Source of the DNA: JBARRO01 sp049644265 | GTDB taxonomy: Bacteria; Bacteroidota; Ignavibacteria; UBA10030 | Direction of reading: 5' to 3' | Assembly (NCBI GenBank): GCA_049644265.1 | Contig: JBARRO010000033.1 | Location: forward strand, 1-13,793 | Length of the DNA stretch: 13,793 nt | Made by a program: the position numbers and the translations under genes | In this document: positions 1 to 6,810 of the stretch, piece by piece | How positions within the stretch are numbered: position 1 is the stretch's first letter | How the letters are laid out: each line of letters begins with the position of its first letter | The notes under the pieces: generated by a model | The model's input: the letters and a program-made list of their open reading frames with translations, nothing else | The model's database searches: none | What the model was told of the DNA's origin: nothing

Positions 1-96
1 GTCCCGCTCATCGCACGAAGGAGCCAATTTTTCCTCCGCAAACTTGCGGGCGGTATCCCTGATCATAAGCTGCGTATCATTGAACTCAAAATTCAT
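1..96 (-). CDS. Acyl-CoA dehydrogenase, N-terminal fragment (cut by window edge)
   Basis: Only the first 32 codons are inside the window; the gene runs off the left edge. The visible peptide starts MNFEFNDTQLMIRDTARKFA and continues with an EEKLAP stretch. This is the typical opening of the acyl-CoA dehydrogenase N-terminal helical domain, a flavoenzyme family that introduces the alpha-beta double bond into acyl-CoA. The ATG lies 13 nt after the stop of the 3-hydroxybutyryl-CoA dehydrogenase gene, so cotranscription is likely. With the thiolase upstream this gives a butyryl-CoA-type or beta-oxidation cassette. No clear Shine-Dalgarno sequence precedes the ATG. The family call rests on a short N-terminus; chain-length specificity cannot be judged. 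Confidence 0.8.
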   Translation of the reverse strand, partial: MNFEFNDTQLMIRDTARKFAEEKLAPSCDERD

Positions 97-109
97 TGAA
101 GTCCGGGTC

Positions 110-976
110 TTAGTTATTTTGAGAGTACGTATAGAATCCCCTGCCCGTTTTGCGCCCCAGATGGCCAGCGGCCACCATTTTCTTGAGCAGAGGGCATGGA
201 CGATACTTCGTGTCCCCTAATCCCTTCTGCAGCACCTCCATAATGGAAAGACAGACATCGAGACCGATGAAATCCGCCAGTTGAAGGGGGCCCATGGGGT
301 GATTCATGCCCAACTTCATCACGGTGTCAATCGACTCCGGCGTTGCAACCCCCTCCATGACACAATACATCGCTTCATTCAGCATGGGAAGGAGCACACG
401 GTTGGATACAAATCCCGGAAAATCGTTCACTTCAACCGGCACCTTCTCGAGTTTTTCGACCACCATCTTCGCCACATCATATGTTCCGTTGGAGGTCGAA
501 TATCCACGGATGATCTCGACAAGCTTCATCACCGGAACCGGATTCATGAAATGTATTCCGATCACGCGATCCGGCCGGGTTGTTACTCCCGCCAGCTCCG
601 TGATGGAAATCGAAGAAGTATTGGACGCGAGAATGGTCGAGGGTTTTGTCAATCGATCGAGGTTCCGAAACAATTCCTTCTTGATCGATTCGTTCTCCGT
701 GGCGGCCTCGATAACAAGGTCCGCGTGAGCGCCTGCGTCTTTGAGGTCCAGAGACGTTCGGATCCTTCCCAGCGTTTGTCCGGACTGCTCATCCGTCAGC
801 GTCCCTTTTTTCACCTGCCGAGCAAGGCTCGACTTGATTGCGCCGAGTCCCCTGTCGACAAATTCCTGCTTTATGTCCTGGAGCGCAACCTGAAATCCAT
901 ATTGTGCGCACACATGAGCGATACCGTTCCCCATCGTTCCGGCGCCGATCACGGTGATATTGGAGATGGAAGCCAT
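110..976 (-). CDS. hbd: 3-hydroxybutyryl-CoA dehydrogenase (3-hydroxyacyl-CoA dehydrogenase family)
   Basis: This 288-residue protein has the usual length for a stand-alone Hbd/PaaH/FadB2-type enzyme, which interconverts 3-hydroxyacyl-CoA and 3-oxoacyl-CoA with NAD(P). The Rossmann dinucleotide motif GAGTMGNG is at residues 11-18. The catalytic region shows SNTSS near 118-122, HFMNP at 142-146 (catalytic His142) and GFVSNR at 188-193 (conserved Asn192). The C-terminal all-alpha domain ends with the family's typical GRKTGRGFY. It sits between a thiolase gene (55 nt upstream) and an acyl-CoA dehydrogenase gene (13 nt downstream). The three consecutive enzymes cover steps of butyryl-CoA formation or of short-chain beta-oxidation. 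Direction cannot be read from the sequence, and no crotonase gene is in view. Only a weak ribosome binding site is visible. Confidence 0.93.
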   Translation of the reverse strand: MASISNITVIGAGTMGNGIAHVCAQYGFQVALQDIKQEFVDRGLGAIKSSLARQVKKGTLTDEQSGQTLGRIRTSLDLKDAGAHADLVIEAATENESIKKELFRNLDRLTKPSTILASNTSSISITELAGVTTRPDRVIGIHFMNPVPVMKLVEIIRGYSTSNGTYDVAKMVVEKLEKVPVEVNDFPGFVSNRVLLPMLNEAMYCVMEGVATPESIDTVMKLGMNHPMGPLQLADFIGLDVCLSIMEVLQKGLGDTKYRPCPLLKKMVAAGHLGRKTGRGFYTYSQNN

Positions 977-1031
977 AATCTTAGCAGATCAGTTGTTCAT
1001 TGGTTCATTGAGTCAAATGATGGTTCATCCC

Positions 1032-2207
1032 TCACACCAACTCCACCCCCATCCCGGCTGCTTCTCCCCCCCCGATGCAAATTGCGGCCATGCCGCGGCT
1101 CTTTCCCTGCTGCTTCAGAGCATGAAGGAGCGTAACGAGAATGCGCGCACCGCTTGCGCCAATGGGATGTCCGAGTGCCACGGCTCCGCCGTTGACGTTG
1201 ACTTTATTCACGTCGAGTCCCAAAGATTTGTTGACTGCGAGAGTCACTACAGCAAACGCTTCGTTGATTTCAAACAAGTCCATATCGTCCTGCTTCATGC
1301 CTGTTGCTTTCAGGACTTTGGGGATGACGTCTGCCGGAGCTGTCGTAAACCACTCGGGCCTTTTCGCGGCAGAAGCGTATCCAAGAATTTTCGCGATCGG
1401 TTTGAGCCCCAACTCACGTGCCTTCGCTTCTGACATGACGACCAGCGCAGCAGCGCCGTCGTTGATCTTCGATGCATTCGCCGCAGTGACCGTCCCGTCC
1501 TTTTGAAAAGCCGGTTTCAAATTTGGGATCTTGTCGAAATTTGTCTTGAAAGGTTCTTCATCCTGCGCGATGCGCTCTTCGCCCTGTTTGCCCTTGATCG
1601 GAACAGGGACGATTTCCTCGACAAACTTGCCTCCGCTGACCGCCGCCTGGGCACGTCGGTAACTCATCATGGCGAACTCATCCTGTGCTGCTCTCGGGAC
1701 CGCGCATTCCTTTGCACAGAGCTCGGCGGCATTTCCCATATGAAAATCGTTGTAGACATCCCAGAGTCCATCTTTAATCATGCCGTCGATGAGCTGCGCA
1801 TTCCCCAGCCGATAACCCGTGCGGGCTTTGTCAAGATAGAACGGAACATTCGACATACTTTCCATTCCGCCGGCAATGATGGTCTCGGCATTGCCAAGTC
1901 GAATGGCGTCGGCAGCAAGCATCACTGCCTTCAATCCCGATCCGCACACTTTGTTCACGGTCAGGCATTCGACAGATTCCGGCAGTCCTGCGAAAATCGC
2001 CGCCTGACGGGCCGGGGCCTGACCCTCCCCTGCGGTCAGGACATTCCCCATGATCACTTCCTGAACGTCGGTCTTTTGGATCCCCGCTCTCCTGAGAGCT
2101 TCCTCCACGACCAGGGCGCCCAGTTTTGTTGCCGGGATTGTGCTCAGGCTTCCCATGAATGACCCGATGGGAGTCCTGCAGGCACTGACAATGACTGGCT
2201 GGTTCAT
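1032..2207 (-). CDS. atoB: Acetyl-CoA acetyltransferase (thiolase)
   Basis: A 391-residue thiolase of standard length. It catalyses the reversible condensation of two acetyl-CoA to acetoacetyl-CoA, or the thiolytic cleavage of 3-oxoacyl-CoA. The acyl-accepting Cys88 lies in VNKVCGSGLKA. The C-terminal half carries NGGAVALGHPIGASGAR with His347, and CIGGGEAAGMGVE with the proton-shuttling Cys377, so the Cys-His-Cys set is complete. The N-terminus (VIVSACRTPIGSF) is typical of the biosynthetic or degradative acetoacetyl-CoA thiolases. It begins 77 nt after rho and is followed by hbd and an acyl-CoA dehydrogenase gene, which favours short-chain acyl-CoA metabolism. No Shine-Dalgarno sequence is evident upstream of the ATG. 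The symbol is given by function; a thlA/phaA-type label would fit equally well. Confidence 0.93.
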   Translation of the reverse strand: MNQPVIVSACRTPIGSFMGSLSTIPATKLGALVVEEALRRAGIQKTDVQEVIMGNVLTAGEGQAPARQAAIFAGLPESVECLTVNKVCGSGLKAVMLAADAIRLGNAETIIAGGMESMSNVPFYLDKARTGYRLGNAQLIDGMIKDGLWDVYNDFHMGNAAELCAKECAVPRAAQDEFAMMSYRRAQAAVSGGKFVEEIVPVPIKGKQGEERIAQDEEPFKTNFDKIPNLKPAFQKDGTVTAANASKINDGAAALVVMSEAKARELGLKPIAKILGYASAAKRPEWFTTAPADVIPKVLKATGMKQDDMDLFEINEAFAVVTLAVNKSLGLDVNKVNVNGGAVALGHPIGASGARILVTLLHALKQQGKSRGMAAICIGGGEAAGMGVELV

Positions 2208-2243
2208 ACGCGTTGTTGGAGTGAATTCACGATTGGGTTGGCG

Positions 2244-2259
2244 TTCCTGTTGGCAGGAA
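2244..2259 (-). terminator. Short stem-loop between rho and the thiolase gene
   Basis: A perfect 6-bp inverted repeat (TTCCTG, loop CCAA, CAGGAA on the minus strand) lies 25 nt after the rho stop codon. No T-run follows, so it is not a canonical intrinsic terminator. It could be a processing or pausing hairpin, or be without function. The 77-nt gap also contains a GTGAATTCAC palindrome at 2221-2230. No convincing promoter was seen in this gap. Confidence 0.25.
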
Positions 2260-2284
2260 AGGAAGGTTGGTTCGGATCCCCGCG

Positions 2285-3538
2285 TTAGCTGTTCATCACT
2301 TTCAGGAATTCCTTGTTCGATTTCGTACCTCGCATCTTCTCCAGGACCAGCTCCATTGCTTCCACAGGATTGAGATCACTCAGGAACTTCCTGAGTATCC
2401 AGACCCGGTTGAGCTCGTCCTCTTCCATCAACATTTCCTCCTTGCGTGTTCCAGACCTGTTGACGTTGATTGCAGGGAAGATGCGCTTGTCGCTCAGGCC
2501 GCGATCGAGAACAATTTCCATATTGCCGGTGCCTTTGAATTCCTCGAAAATCACTTCGTCCATCCGACTCCCGGTCTCGACCAGCGCCGTCGCGATAATC
2601 GTCAGGCTTCCACCTTCTTCGATATTCCTGGCGGCTCCAAAGAAGCGCTTCGGCCTGTGCAGGGCGTTGGCATCGACACCGCCCGACAAGATCTTGCCGC
2701 TATGCGGAACGACCGTATTGTGCGCACGGGCCAGACGGGTGATACTGTCGAGCAGGATGACCACGTCTTTCTTTGATTCCACAAGCCGTTTCGCCTTTTC
2801 GAGCACCATATCGGAGACTTGGACGTGCCGTTCCGGCGGTTCGTCAAACGTGGAACTGACGACTTCCGCACTGACCGAACGTTCCATATCGGTCACTTCT
2901 TCAGGGCGCTCGTCGATCAGGAGGACGATCAGTTTGATTTCGGGATGATTTCTGGCAATGCTGTTCGCCATTTTCTGGAGGAGAATCGTTTTACCCGCCT
3001 TGGGGGGAGAGACGATCATACCGCGCTGCCCTTTTCCGATGGGCGAGAGGAGGTCCAGTATGCGCATGGCATACTCGCCCGGAACTGTCTCAAGTTTGAT
3101 ACGTTCCGCGGCGTAGAGCGGCGTGAGATTGTCAAACAGGATGCGCTCTCTGATGACATCCGGATGGTCGTCGTTGACGGCCTCAACACGCAAAAGAGCA
3201 AAGAACCGCTCGCCTTCTTTCGGAGGGCGAACCTGCCCGCTGACGCTGTCACCGGTCCGAAGGCCGAATTTCTTGATTTGCGAAGGAGAGACGTAAATAT
3301 CATCGGGAGACGGGAGATAATTGTAGCCCACCGAACGCAGAAACCCGTAACCGTCGGGCAACACCTCAAGAACTCCTTTGCTGAATCCGAGGCCGTCCTT
3401 CTCGGTCTGCGCTTCGAGTATCTTGAAAATCAACTCTTGTTTTCGAAGTTCGCTGTAGCCGGAAATATTCATTTCCTTGGCTATCGAATTCAGTTCGGCG
3501 ATCTTCTTGGACTTAAGTTCCGTAATGTCCATGGGCAT
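2285..3538 (-). CDS. rho: Transcription termination factor Rho
   Basis: The 417-residue hexameric RNA-dependent ATPase stops transcription at unstructured C-rich RNA. Domains in order: an N-terminal Rho helical segment (about 4-45), an OB-fold RNA-binding domain (about 50-120) with the RNP-like DGYGFLR at 62-68, and a RecA-like motor. The Walker A motif SPPKAGKT is at 177-184 and the Walker B/ILLDSITRLARA stretch near 261-272. GGVDANALHRPKRFFGAARN is the conserved Q-loop side, and KGTGNMEIVLDR near 335-346 is the R-loop region. It lacks the long acidic or basic insertions found between helical and OB domains in some phyla. A close second ATG lies two codons in; an AAAGG stands about 10 nt before the first. 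The gene has its own strong promoter and a leader of about 160 nt. Confidence 0.97.
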   Translation of the reverse strand: MPMDITELKSKKIAELNSIAKEMNISGYSELRKQELIFKILEAQTEKDGLGFSKGVLEVLPDGYGFLRSVGYNYLPSPDDIYVSPSQIKKFGLRTGDSVSGQVRPPKEGERFFALLRVEAVNDDHPDVIRERILFDNLTPLYAAERIKLETVPGEYAMRILDLLSPIGKGQRGMIVSPPKAGKTILLQKMANSIARNHPEIKLIVLLIDERPEEVTDMERSVSAEVVSSTFDEPPERHVQVSDMVLEKAKRLVESKKDVVILLDSITRLARAHNTVVPHSGKILSGGVDANALHRPKRFFGAARNIEEGGSLTIIATALVETGSRMDEVIFEEFKGTGNMEIVLDRGLSDKRIFPAINVNRSGTRKEEMLMEEDELNRVWILRKFLSDLNPVEAMELVLEKMRGTKSNKEFLKVMNS

Positions 3539-3668
3539 GGCAACTTGACCTTTGAATTGAGTGAATATCGGATGGGGAAAATCTGTAATGCAAGACTTAG
3601 GAACAGACTACAATCGTGTTTGAGTACCCCGGGTTGGTGGAGCGAAAAGGTTATTGAAGGTTAACGGC

Positions 3669-3705
3669 TGGATGAACAGCGAAAAGGGTAACTGAACTTC
3701 ATCCA
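3669..3705 (-). other. Stem-loop at the folC-rho junction
   Basis: An 8-bp inverted repeat (TGGATGAA at 3705-3698 and TTCATCCA at 3676-3669, minus strand), with a further CAG/CTG pairing inside, follows the folC stop. It has no T-tract, so it is not a classical terminator. It may end or process the folC operon message; for transcripts starting at the rho promoter the first arm would be only partly present. Function is inference. Confidence 0.3.
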
Positions 3706-3706
3706 A

Positions 3707-3735
3707 ATAGTACCCTATTATTGACTTATTGTCAA
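3707..3735 (-). promoter_or_regulatory. Strong sigma-70-type promoter for rho, embedded in the folC 3' end
   Basis: Minus-strand TTGACA (3730-3735), a 17-nt spacer and TACTAT (3707-3712) give a near-consensus vegetative promoter. The -35 hexamer lies within the last codons of folC and the -10 just past its stop. Predicted initiation near 3700 leaves a leader of about 160 nt before rho. The -35 is part of a perfect dyad TTGAC-N5-GTCAA (3721-3735), a possible operator. No TTnAA-type or other recognised regulator site was identified. Confidence 0.65.
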
Positions 3736-5022
3736 GTATTTTTTCTTCTCCAGAAACGCCAACGCTTCTCCCACGACAAAGTGTGATCCTGTAACCAGGA
3801 CCGGTACCTGCGAAGCACCGTCGAGCGCCATCCGGACTCCATCCGGAACACCTCCGGATAGTGTCGCGCGGGTTCCATCCGCTTCCAACGCAGCAGCGAT
3901 ATCAGACGACAATCTTGAACGCTCGGTTGTTGCCTCAACAACGAATACTTCAGTTGCAATCGTTCCAAGGCTTCTCACCATGGAGCGATAGTCTTTATCT
4001 TTCATCACTCCAAACACAACACGAAGCCGTCGTAACTTCAGTTCTTTCAGAGAGCGACACAACGTTCTCATCGCATCCCTGTTGTGCGCTACGTCTACAA
4101 GCACAAGGGGCCGATTCTTCACGATGGAGAGTCGTCCGCGTAATCCCGAGTGAGTTTGAATGGCCGCAAACCCGCTTCGAATCGCTCTGTCGGGAATATT
4201 GAATTTCTGCGTTCGTCGTACTTCGTCCAGAGTCCGAAGGGCCAAGATTGCGTTTCGTATCTGGAACGAACCTGCAAGAGAGATGCGCAAACCCCGGAAT
4301 TCCGATCCTGGAATCCTCACATCGACCAGGCTCCCCTTCAAATCTGATTTCCGGAGCTTAAATCTTGCCTCGCGAAACGAATGAAGGGCTGCGCGGTTCC
4401 TGGCTGCAACCCTTTGTATGATCGCGAGGACTTCTGCGGAATCGACTCCCGTGAAGCACGGCACTCCCCGTTTGATGATCCCCGCTTTTTCGCGCGCAAT
4501 TTTGGCAAGCGTATCACCAAGGATCTCCCTGTGCTCCAATCCAATCGTTGTGATGACAGTGACAAGGGGTTTGAGGACGTTCGTGGCATCCAATCGGCCA
4601 CCCAAGCCCGTTTCCACGACTGCAAGATCGATTTTGGAATCGGCAAAATACTTGAAGGCAAGCGCGGTGCTCACCTCAAAGAACGTGGAGTTGTGTTTAT
4701 GAATCTCGGGCCAAAGATGGTTCACGATCCGAACAATCGACCGGTGTTGAATAGGTTTTCCGTTTATCTGAATTCTTTCCGAATAATCGACAAGATGGGG
4801 AGAAGTGTAAAGCCCTGTCTTGTAGCCGGCCGCTGACAATGCAGCAGCAATCATGGCGGCCGTAGAGCCCTTACCATTCGTTCCGGCGACGTGAATGGAG
4901 GGAAAGGCCTTCTCGGGGTTCCCGACGGATCTCAGAAGTCGCCGGATTCCCGTCAGGCCGAACTTCATGCCAAATTTCTGGAGACCGTACAGAAATCGAA
5001 TAGTTTCAGTGTAGGAATCCAC
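3718..5022 (-). CDS. folC: Bifunctional folylpolyglutamate synthase / dihydrofolate synthase
   Basis: The 434-residue FolC adds glutamate to dihydropteroate and then extends the polyglutamate tail of reduced folates, an ATP-dependent ligase of the Mur family. Visible are the P-loop GTNGKGST at 47-54, SPHLVDYSERIQING, the conserved ETGLGGRLDATN, and HREILGDTLAKIAREKAGIIKRG. The C-terminal domain signature is DVAHNRDA, where many family members have DGAHNP. The start is a GTG with no clear Shine-Dalgarno sequence. It is kept because the first residues (YTETIRFLYGLQKFG) match the family's usual opening. It begins 62 nt after pyrD and is probably the last gene of the long operon. The pterin genes farther upstream in the same operon share GTP-derived intermediates with the folate pathway. 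Confidence 0.93.
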   Translation of the reverse strand: MDSYTETIRFLYGLQKFGMKFGLTGIRRLLRSVGNPEKAFPSIHVAGTNGKGSTAAMIAAALSAAGYKTGLYTSPHLVDYSERIQINGKPIQHRSIVRIVNHLWPEIHKHNSTFFEVSTALAFKYFADSKIDLAVVETGLGGRLDATNVLKPLVTVITTIGLEHREILGDTLAKIAREKAGIIKRGVPCFTGVDSAEVLAIIQRVAARNRAALHSFREARFKLRKSDLKGSLVDVRIPGSEFRGLRISLAGSFQIRNAILALRTLDEVRRTQKFNIPDRAIRSGFAAIQTHSGLRGRLSIVKNRPLVLVDVAHNRDAMRTLCRSLKELKLRRLRVVFGVMKDKDYRSMVRSLGTIATEVFVVEATTERSRLSSDIAAALEADGTRATLSGGVPDGVRMALDGASQVPVLVTGSHFVVGEALAFLEKKKYLTISQ

Positions 5023-5084
5023 GTTGGGGAGAGAAGTGTGCGGTTGATTGATTCGTCAACGAGAGGGATACGGCCCGCTATGTG

Positions 5085-6044
5085 CTAGAGCCAGGATTGA
5101 AGGACGGAATACTCCAGCTTCGCGTCAAGCGCTCCGACAAGCTGGCCCACGTCGGAGAGCTTTCGCTCCTCCGCGTAGGATCGAATGCCGTCGACAATTT
5201 TCAAGGATGCTGTTGCGTCGACAAAATTCATGGTTCCGACCTGAACGGCGCTGGCACCCACGAGGAGAAATTCGATCGCATCCTCGGGAGTCGATATTCC
5301 CCCGATTCCAAAAATCGGAATGTCAACGGCCTGAGCCACCTCGTAAACTTTGGCCAGGGCGATCGGTTTAATGGCCGGCCCCGAGAGGCCGCCGGTTACG
5401 GTCGAGAGCTTCGGTTTTTGAGTCCGGATGTCGACAGCCATGCCGATGACTGTATTGCTGACCGACACGGCATCCGCGCCACCTTCTTCGGCGGCGACCG
5501 CGAATTCGGAGATATGCGTGACGTTGGGAGTGAGCTTGATGATCAAAGGCCTGGCGGTCATCGGTCGGAGCTTTTGAGTAATCTCTTTCACCATTTTGCA
5601 GTCGGTCCCGAAACTCAATCCCCCCTCCTTCACGTTCGGGCAGGAGACGTTGATTTCATATCCATCCACATCCTCCTTGTGCTCCTCGAGTCTTCCCAGC
5701 ACATCGCAATATTCCTGGACCGAACTTGCGGCAATATTTACAACGACACCCGTCTCGAGCGTTTTTAGATAAGGCAGTTTGTCCTTCAGGAAACTCTCTA
5801 CGCCGATATTCGCCAGTCCGATCGAATTCAACATCCCGCTCGCCGTTTCCACAATTCTTCTTGGGGGATTTCCATCGCGTGGTTTCATCGAGAGCGATTT
5901 GGTAACGATGCCCCCGAGGCGATTCACATCCACCAATTCTTTGACTTCGTCGCCATACCCAAACGTGCCCGACGCAACGAACACGCGGTTTTTGAATTCA
6001 ATTCCCCGGAGTGTAAATGAGGTCTTAACCATGGAGAACGACAT
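5085..6044 (-). CDS. pyrD: Dihydroorotate dehydrogenase 1B, catalytic subunit
   Basis: The 319-residue FMN protein oxidises dihydroorotate to orotate in pyrimidine synthesis. It has the group 1B hallmarks: ASGTFGYG near the N-terminus, the catalytic-base loop INVSCPNVKEGG with Cys135, the substrate and FMN motif KLTPNV, SVSNT, and the phosphate-binding GIGGISTPEDA. A cysteine base, rather than serine, separates it from membrane-bound class 2 enzymes. Its first ATG lies inside pyrK, a 20-nt overlap. A second in-frame ATG at 6032 (12 nt in) would start the protein at MVKTSF, which is closer to the typical N-terminus, so the start is uncertain. Adjacency to pyrK means electrons pass through the FAD and 2Fe-2S subunit to NAD. 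Confidence 0.95.
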   Translation of the reverse strand: MSFSMVKTSFTLRGIEFKNRVFVASGTFGYGDEVKELVDVNRLGGIVTKSLSMKPRDGNPPRRIVETASGMLNSIGLANIGVESFLKDKLPYLKTLETGVVVNIAASSVQEYCDVLGRLEEHKEDVDGYEINVSCPNVKEGGLSFGTDCKMVKEITQKLRPMTARPLIIKLTPNVTHISEFAVAAEEGGADAVSVSNTVIGMAVDIRTQKPKLSTVTGGLSGPAIKPIALAKVYEVAQAVDIPIFGIGGISTPEDAIEFLLVGASAVQVGTMNFVDATASLKIVDGIRSYAEERKLSDVGQLVGALDAKLEYSVLQSWL

Positions 6045-6810
6045 CCAGACAATTAAAGGTCGGTCCGTCGGTGCAGACGAGCGAATATTTCTTCTTCCCC
6101 TTTGTCACCTCGACCGGGCAGCCCTGACAGATTCCGATGCCACAGGCCATATCTCCCTCGAGCGAGAGCTCACACGGTATGTTCCATTTTTTCGCCGCTG
6201 ACGTGAGGGACATCAGCATTCGCGTTGGGCCACAGCCAAATATTTTCGCCCCCACCATCGTGTTGCCCGCAAGATGATTCTCAAGGAGTTCTACGACGTT
6301 GCCCTTGAATCCCTTACTGCCATCATCTGTAGCAATGTGGACGTTTTGGAGATGATCGCTATAGAGCTGTTTCTTTGTGCGTGAACCGATGAGCGTAAGG
6401 ATCTGTTTGCGCGACTGAACAAGTGCTGTCGTGAGCAAAGGGAACGGTGCAACGCCAAGTCCTCCCCCGACGAGAATTGCGGTTTCGCCGATATCCTCCA
6501 ACCCATACGGCTTTCCCAACGGTCCAAGAACATCCAGGCGATCCCCCACCCTCTTCGAGGAAAGCAGGCGTGTCCCTGTTCCGATGACGTTGAAGAACAA
6601 TTCAACTTTGTCTCCTTCAACCCTTGAGACACTAAAGGGACGGCGCAGGAGGGGTCCGCCGATAGCTTCTGCAGCGCGTATGTTGACGAACTGGCCGGGT
6701 TTGACACTTCCCGCAATCTCCGCCGACACAAATCGCAGGACAAACATCCCTTCAGCAACTTCTGCCCGGGAATCGATGGTGACGACTTGCTGGACGGTAT
6801 TCCTGTTCAT
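6025..6810 (-). CDS. pyrK: Dihydroorotate dehydrogenase electron-transfer subunit
   Basis: This 261-residue iron-sulfur flavoprotein partners PyrD 1B and relays electrons from FMN through a 2Fe-2S cluster and FAD to NAD. The FAD-binding motif RRPFSVSRVE is followed by the NAD-binding GGGLGVAPFPLL and the FGCGPTRML segment. The C-terminal cluster motif is CGIGICQGC (C-x4-C-x2-C) with a distal Cys in VCTDGPTF, so all four ligands are present. The ATG overlaps the stop of the upstream TPR lipoprotein gene by 4 nt, and its own 3' end overlaps pyrD by 20 nt. This arrangement suggests translational coupling and balanced subunit synthesis. Confidence 0.95.
   Translation of the reverse strand: MNRNTVQQVVTIDSRAEVAEGMFVLRFVSAEIAGSVKPGQFVNIRAAEAIGGPLLRRPFSVSRVEGDKVELFFNVIGTGTRLLSSKRVGDRLDVLGPLGKPYGLEDIGETAILVGGGLGVAPFPLLTTALVQSRKQILTLIGSRTKKQLYSDHLQNVHIATDDGSKGFKGNVVELLENHLAGNTMVGAKIFGCGPTRMLMSLTSAAKKWNIPCELSLEGDMACGIGICQGCPVEVTKGKKKYSLVCTDGPTFNCLDVVLHG

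Noticed and set aside
281..1135. Long plus-strand reading frames opposite hbd and the thiolase gene
   Set aside because: They are shadows of well-supported minus-strand enzyme genes; the peptides are rich in His, Arg and Cys without any domain pattern.
2819..3664. 281-codon plus-strand reading frame opposite rho
   Set aside because: Rho on the minus strand has all its motifs intact over the same stretch. The opposite frame has no recognisable content and would cross the rho leader.
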